Shown one piece after another: positions 7,676 through 9,010 of a stretch of 9,010 nucleotides of DNA. Numbering within the stretch: position 1 is the stretch's first letter; every line of letters starts with the position of its first letter. The position numbers and the translations under genes are program-made. Source of the DNA: GCA-020352575 sp041635475 (GTDB taxonomy: Bacteria; Actinomycetota; Acidimicrobiia; Spongiisociales; JAENVV01). The stretch covers positions 1 through 9,010 of the forward strand of contig JBFKVA010000089.1 of the NCBI GenBank assembly GCA_041635475.1. The letters run 5' to 3'. Below the pieces are notes generated by a model. That model searched no databases, was not told the DNA's origin, and saw nothing but the letters and a program-made list of their open reading frames with translations.

Positions 7676-8845
7676 TCAAGGGGCCCGGCGCAGGAGCATG
7701 ATCGCCATCCAAGCTCCGATCAGGCCCGTCACCGCCGAAAGCAGGAACACCATGTCGAACGAGCCGAGTTCGTCGGCGAGGATTCCCCCGACCTGGGGGG
7801 CGATCATCTGGGCGACGCCAAAGGCCAACGTGGCGAACCCGAAGGCCGCGGCGAACGAGTCGAGTCGGGTGTGGTCGCCGATGTGGGCTCCGATCGACGC
7901 CGGGACTCCCGAGAAGCCGAATCCAAAGGCGATCGTCGCCGGCACGACGACTCCGAACGGACCCCACCGGACGAGGAGGGCTGCCGCCGCCATGAGGAGG
8001 AACCCGTAGAGCATGGTCCGCGGCCGCCCGATCGCATCGCTCACCTTCCCCGAGAGGGGTCCGCCAATGACAGTCGCCGCCCCCAGGATGAGGAACATCC
8101 GGGAGGCCAGTACCGGGTCGAAGCCCCGATCGTCCTCGAGCATCGCGACGAGGTACGTGTTGAACAGGGAGTAGCACACCGCGAAGATCGCGTAGGCCCA
8201 GAGCAGCCAACGCCACCCCGGCACCTCCCGGATGGCCGAGAGCTTCACCCCGCCGGCAACCGAAGCCCCGGTTGGTCGCATCCACATGAGGACGAGGGCG
8301 AGGAACAAAAGGGCGGCGAAGAACTCCCACCGGTAGAGGACCCGCCACGCCGGGTCCCCGAGGGATGAGCGGAGCTCGGCGGCGGCGAAGCCAGAGATGA
8401 CCACGCCAACGCCGATGCCCGATCCCACGAAACCGAACCCGAGACCCTTCTGGTGGACGGGGAGGAGGGCGCTTCCGACGACGGGGGCCGGGACCCAGAT
8501 GATCGCCCCTGCCAGACCTGTGATCGACAGCGCGATTGCCAGGACCCAGGCCGATCTGGCCACTGCCGCCAATCCCAAGCCGAGCGCCGACACGGCCATC
8601 CCGAGGTGGATCATCCGAGTGGGGCGCCACCGGGTCGCCATCCAGGTGACGAGGAGGGTCCCCACCATGTAGGCGACGAGGTTGGCGGAGGCGAGCGAGC
8701 CGGCGATCGTGTACGTCAGGCCGAGGTCGCCTTGGATCGCAGTGAGCAGAAGGGGGTAGGTGAACCGTCCGAACGACTGGGCCACCATCGACGCCAGCGC
8801 CGCCAGCGCGACGTAGCGCCATGGTGAGGGCGTCCGATCCTGCAT
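7676..8845 (-). CDS. MFS transporter, YbfB/YjiJ-like
   Basis: This is an integral inner-membrane protein of 389 residues, typical of a 12-helix major facilitator. Hydrophobic segments lie near residues 11-33, 46-68, 78-95, 98-120, 134-157, 170-189, 211-231, 247-262, 276-293, 297-317, 330-350 and 362-386. The loop after helix 8 carries the MFS signature GKVSDAIGRPRTM (266-278). The equivalent loop after helix 2 is degenerate (TRWRPTRM). The N-terminal block SFGRFTYPLLL with LASANLVAYMVGTL resembles the YbfB/YjiJ (MFS_4, DUF1228) subgroup, whose members mostly lack known substrates, so none is assigned. The ATG at 8845 has no good Shine-Dalgarno sequence; a TAGCGT hexamer exactly 6 nt upstream would suit a leaderless transcript. 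The gene is co-directional with rpoB but separated from it by 316 bases and the rpoB promoter, so it is probably its own unit. It is bracketed by direct copies of the 59-bp repeat. Confidence 0.92.
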   Translation of the reverse strand: MQDRTPSPWRYVALAALASMVAQSFGRFTYPLLLTAIQGDLGLTYTIAGSLASANLVAYMVGTLLVTWMATRWRPTRMIHLGMAVSALGLGLAAVARSAWVLAIALSITGLAGAIIWVPAPVVGSALLPVHQKGLGFGFVGSGIGVGVVISGFAAAELRSSLGDPAWRVLYRWEFFAALLFLALVLMWMRPTGASVAGGVKLSAIREVPGWRWLLWAYAIFAVCYSLFNTYLVAMLEDDRGFDPVLASRMFLILGAATVIGGPLSGKVSDAIGRPRTMLYGFLLMAAAALLVRWGPFGVVVPATIAFGFGFSGVPASIGAHIGDHTRLDSFAAAFGFATLAFGVAQMIAPQVGGILADELGSFDMVFLLSAVTGLIGAWMAIMLLRRAP

Positions 8846-8851
8846 CGCCTC

Positions 8852-8857
8852 ACGCTA
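8852..8857 (-). promoter_or_regulatory. Possible -10 box for a leaderless MFS transcript
   Basis: TAGCGT fits the TANNNT pattern and ends 6 nt before the ATG at 8845, so transcription would begin at the start codon. Leaderless mRNAs are common in Actinomycetota. No convincing -35 is present; its expected position falls inside repeat copy 3. Confidence 0.25.
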
Positions 8858-8869
8858 ACCACCCCTCCC

Positions 8870-8928
8870 CGCGCGCTGGAACCCAGGGTTCAGGCGCGCG
8901 TATTCCGCGCGATCTGGCCCACGGTTCG
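8870..8928 (+). repeat. 59-bp palindromic repeat, copy 3
   Basis: All 59 bases are identical to copy 2, located 1272 bp away in the same orientation. The CG arms are 8870-8876, 8894-8900 and 8906-8911. The match to copy 1 extends three further C residues to the left. It fills about half of the region between the transporter start and the possible plus-strand gene at the right edge. Confidence 0.93.
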
Positions 8929-8972
8929 AGTGGCACCGGGTTCGTGTCACACCCGTCATGCAGGCTGCGGAC

Positions 8973-9010
8973 ATGACTGCACGCATCATCGAACTCGCCT
9001 CGGGTCAGGG
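8973..9010 (+). CDS. Possible start of a divergent gene, cut by the window edge
   Basis: An ATG at 8973 opens a frame reading MTARIIELASGQ up to the window edge. A second in-frame ATG at 8958 would add five residues. Neither has a clear Shine-Dalgarno sequence. Upstream lies a short palindrome GTGTCACAC (8944-8952). The peptide looks like a plausible protein N-terminus, but 12 residues give no family. A minus-strand frame is also open across this stretch, so the direction of the edge gene is not certain. Confidence 0.3.
   Translation, partial: MTARIIELASGQ

Noticed and set aside
7557..8822. Minus-strand frame of 421 codons overlapping the transporter
   Set aside because: It overlaps the MFS gene in another frame, is rich in Arg, Pro and Gly with no membrane or domain pattern, and ends within the repeats. 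The MFS frame has 12 clear hydrophobic segments.
8911..8940. GGTTCGA near the repeat end resembles a tRNA T-loop
   Set aside because: The required C61 and a 5-bp T-stem are missing, and no acceptor, D or anticodon arms can be built around it. The following bases also differ between copies.
8944..8952. GTGTCACAC palindrome as a regulator operator
   Set aside because: Nine bases with 4-bp arms are too short and too common to assign, and no regulator gene is visible in the window.

Overview
The window reads as chromosomal DNA of a high-GC Gram-positive bacterium of the phylum Actinomycetota. The main evidence is the RNA polymerase beta-prime subunit, which carries the roughly 90-residue charged helical insertion typical of actinobacterial RpoC. 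RpoB and RpoC also resemble mycobacterial proteins closely along most of their length. Both polymerase genes use non-ATG starts (TTG and GTG), which is common in this phylum. A lineage such as Acidimicrobiia would fit, but the sequence alone does not settle the class.

Layout, reading the minus strand in the direction of transcription. From the right edge there is a 38-base stub of a possible plus-strand gene (from about 8973). It is followed by a short divergent region holding one copy of a 59-bp GC-rich palindromic repeat (8870-8928). Next is a complete 12-helix MFS transporter of the YbfB/YjiJ type (8845-7676). A 316-base intergenic region follows (7675-7360). It holds a small hairpin after the transporter stop, two more copies of the same repeat in tandem (7537-7656), a strong sigma-70/SigA-type promoter (-35 at 7518-7523, -10 at 7494-7499) and a structured leader of about 128 nt. 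Then come rpoB (7359-3985) and, after a 38-base gap, rpoC (3946-29). The 28 bases beyond rpoC (1-28) show no convincing terminator, so the operon may continue past the window.

rpoB and rpoC form a co-directional pair making the two large catalytic subunits of RNA polymerase. All key catalytic and zinc-binding residues are visible. The pair is served by a promoter directly upstream of rpoB. The genes that often lie just upstream in other bacteria (rplJ-rplL) are absent here, and the transporter gene takes their place.

The most unusual element is the 59-bp repeat. Its three copies share one orientation and are identical except for one base. They bracket the transporter gene, and each unit can fold into alternative hairpins. 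The doublet ends about 50 bp upstream of the inferred rpoB transcription start. I do not recognise this repeat family. The rpoB leader, with two downstream segments able to pair with the same 5' end, is the second point of interest. The rest is ordinary core-genome sequence.
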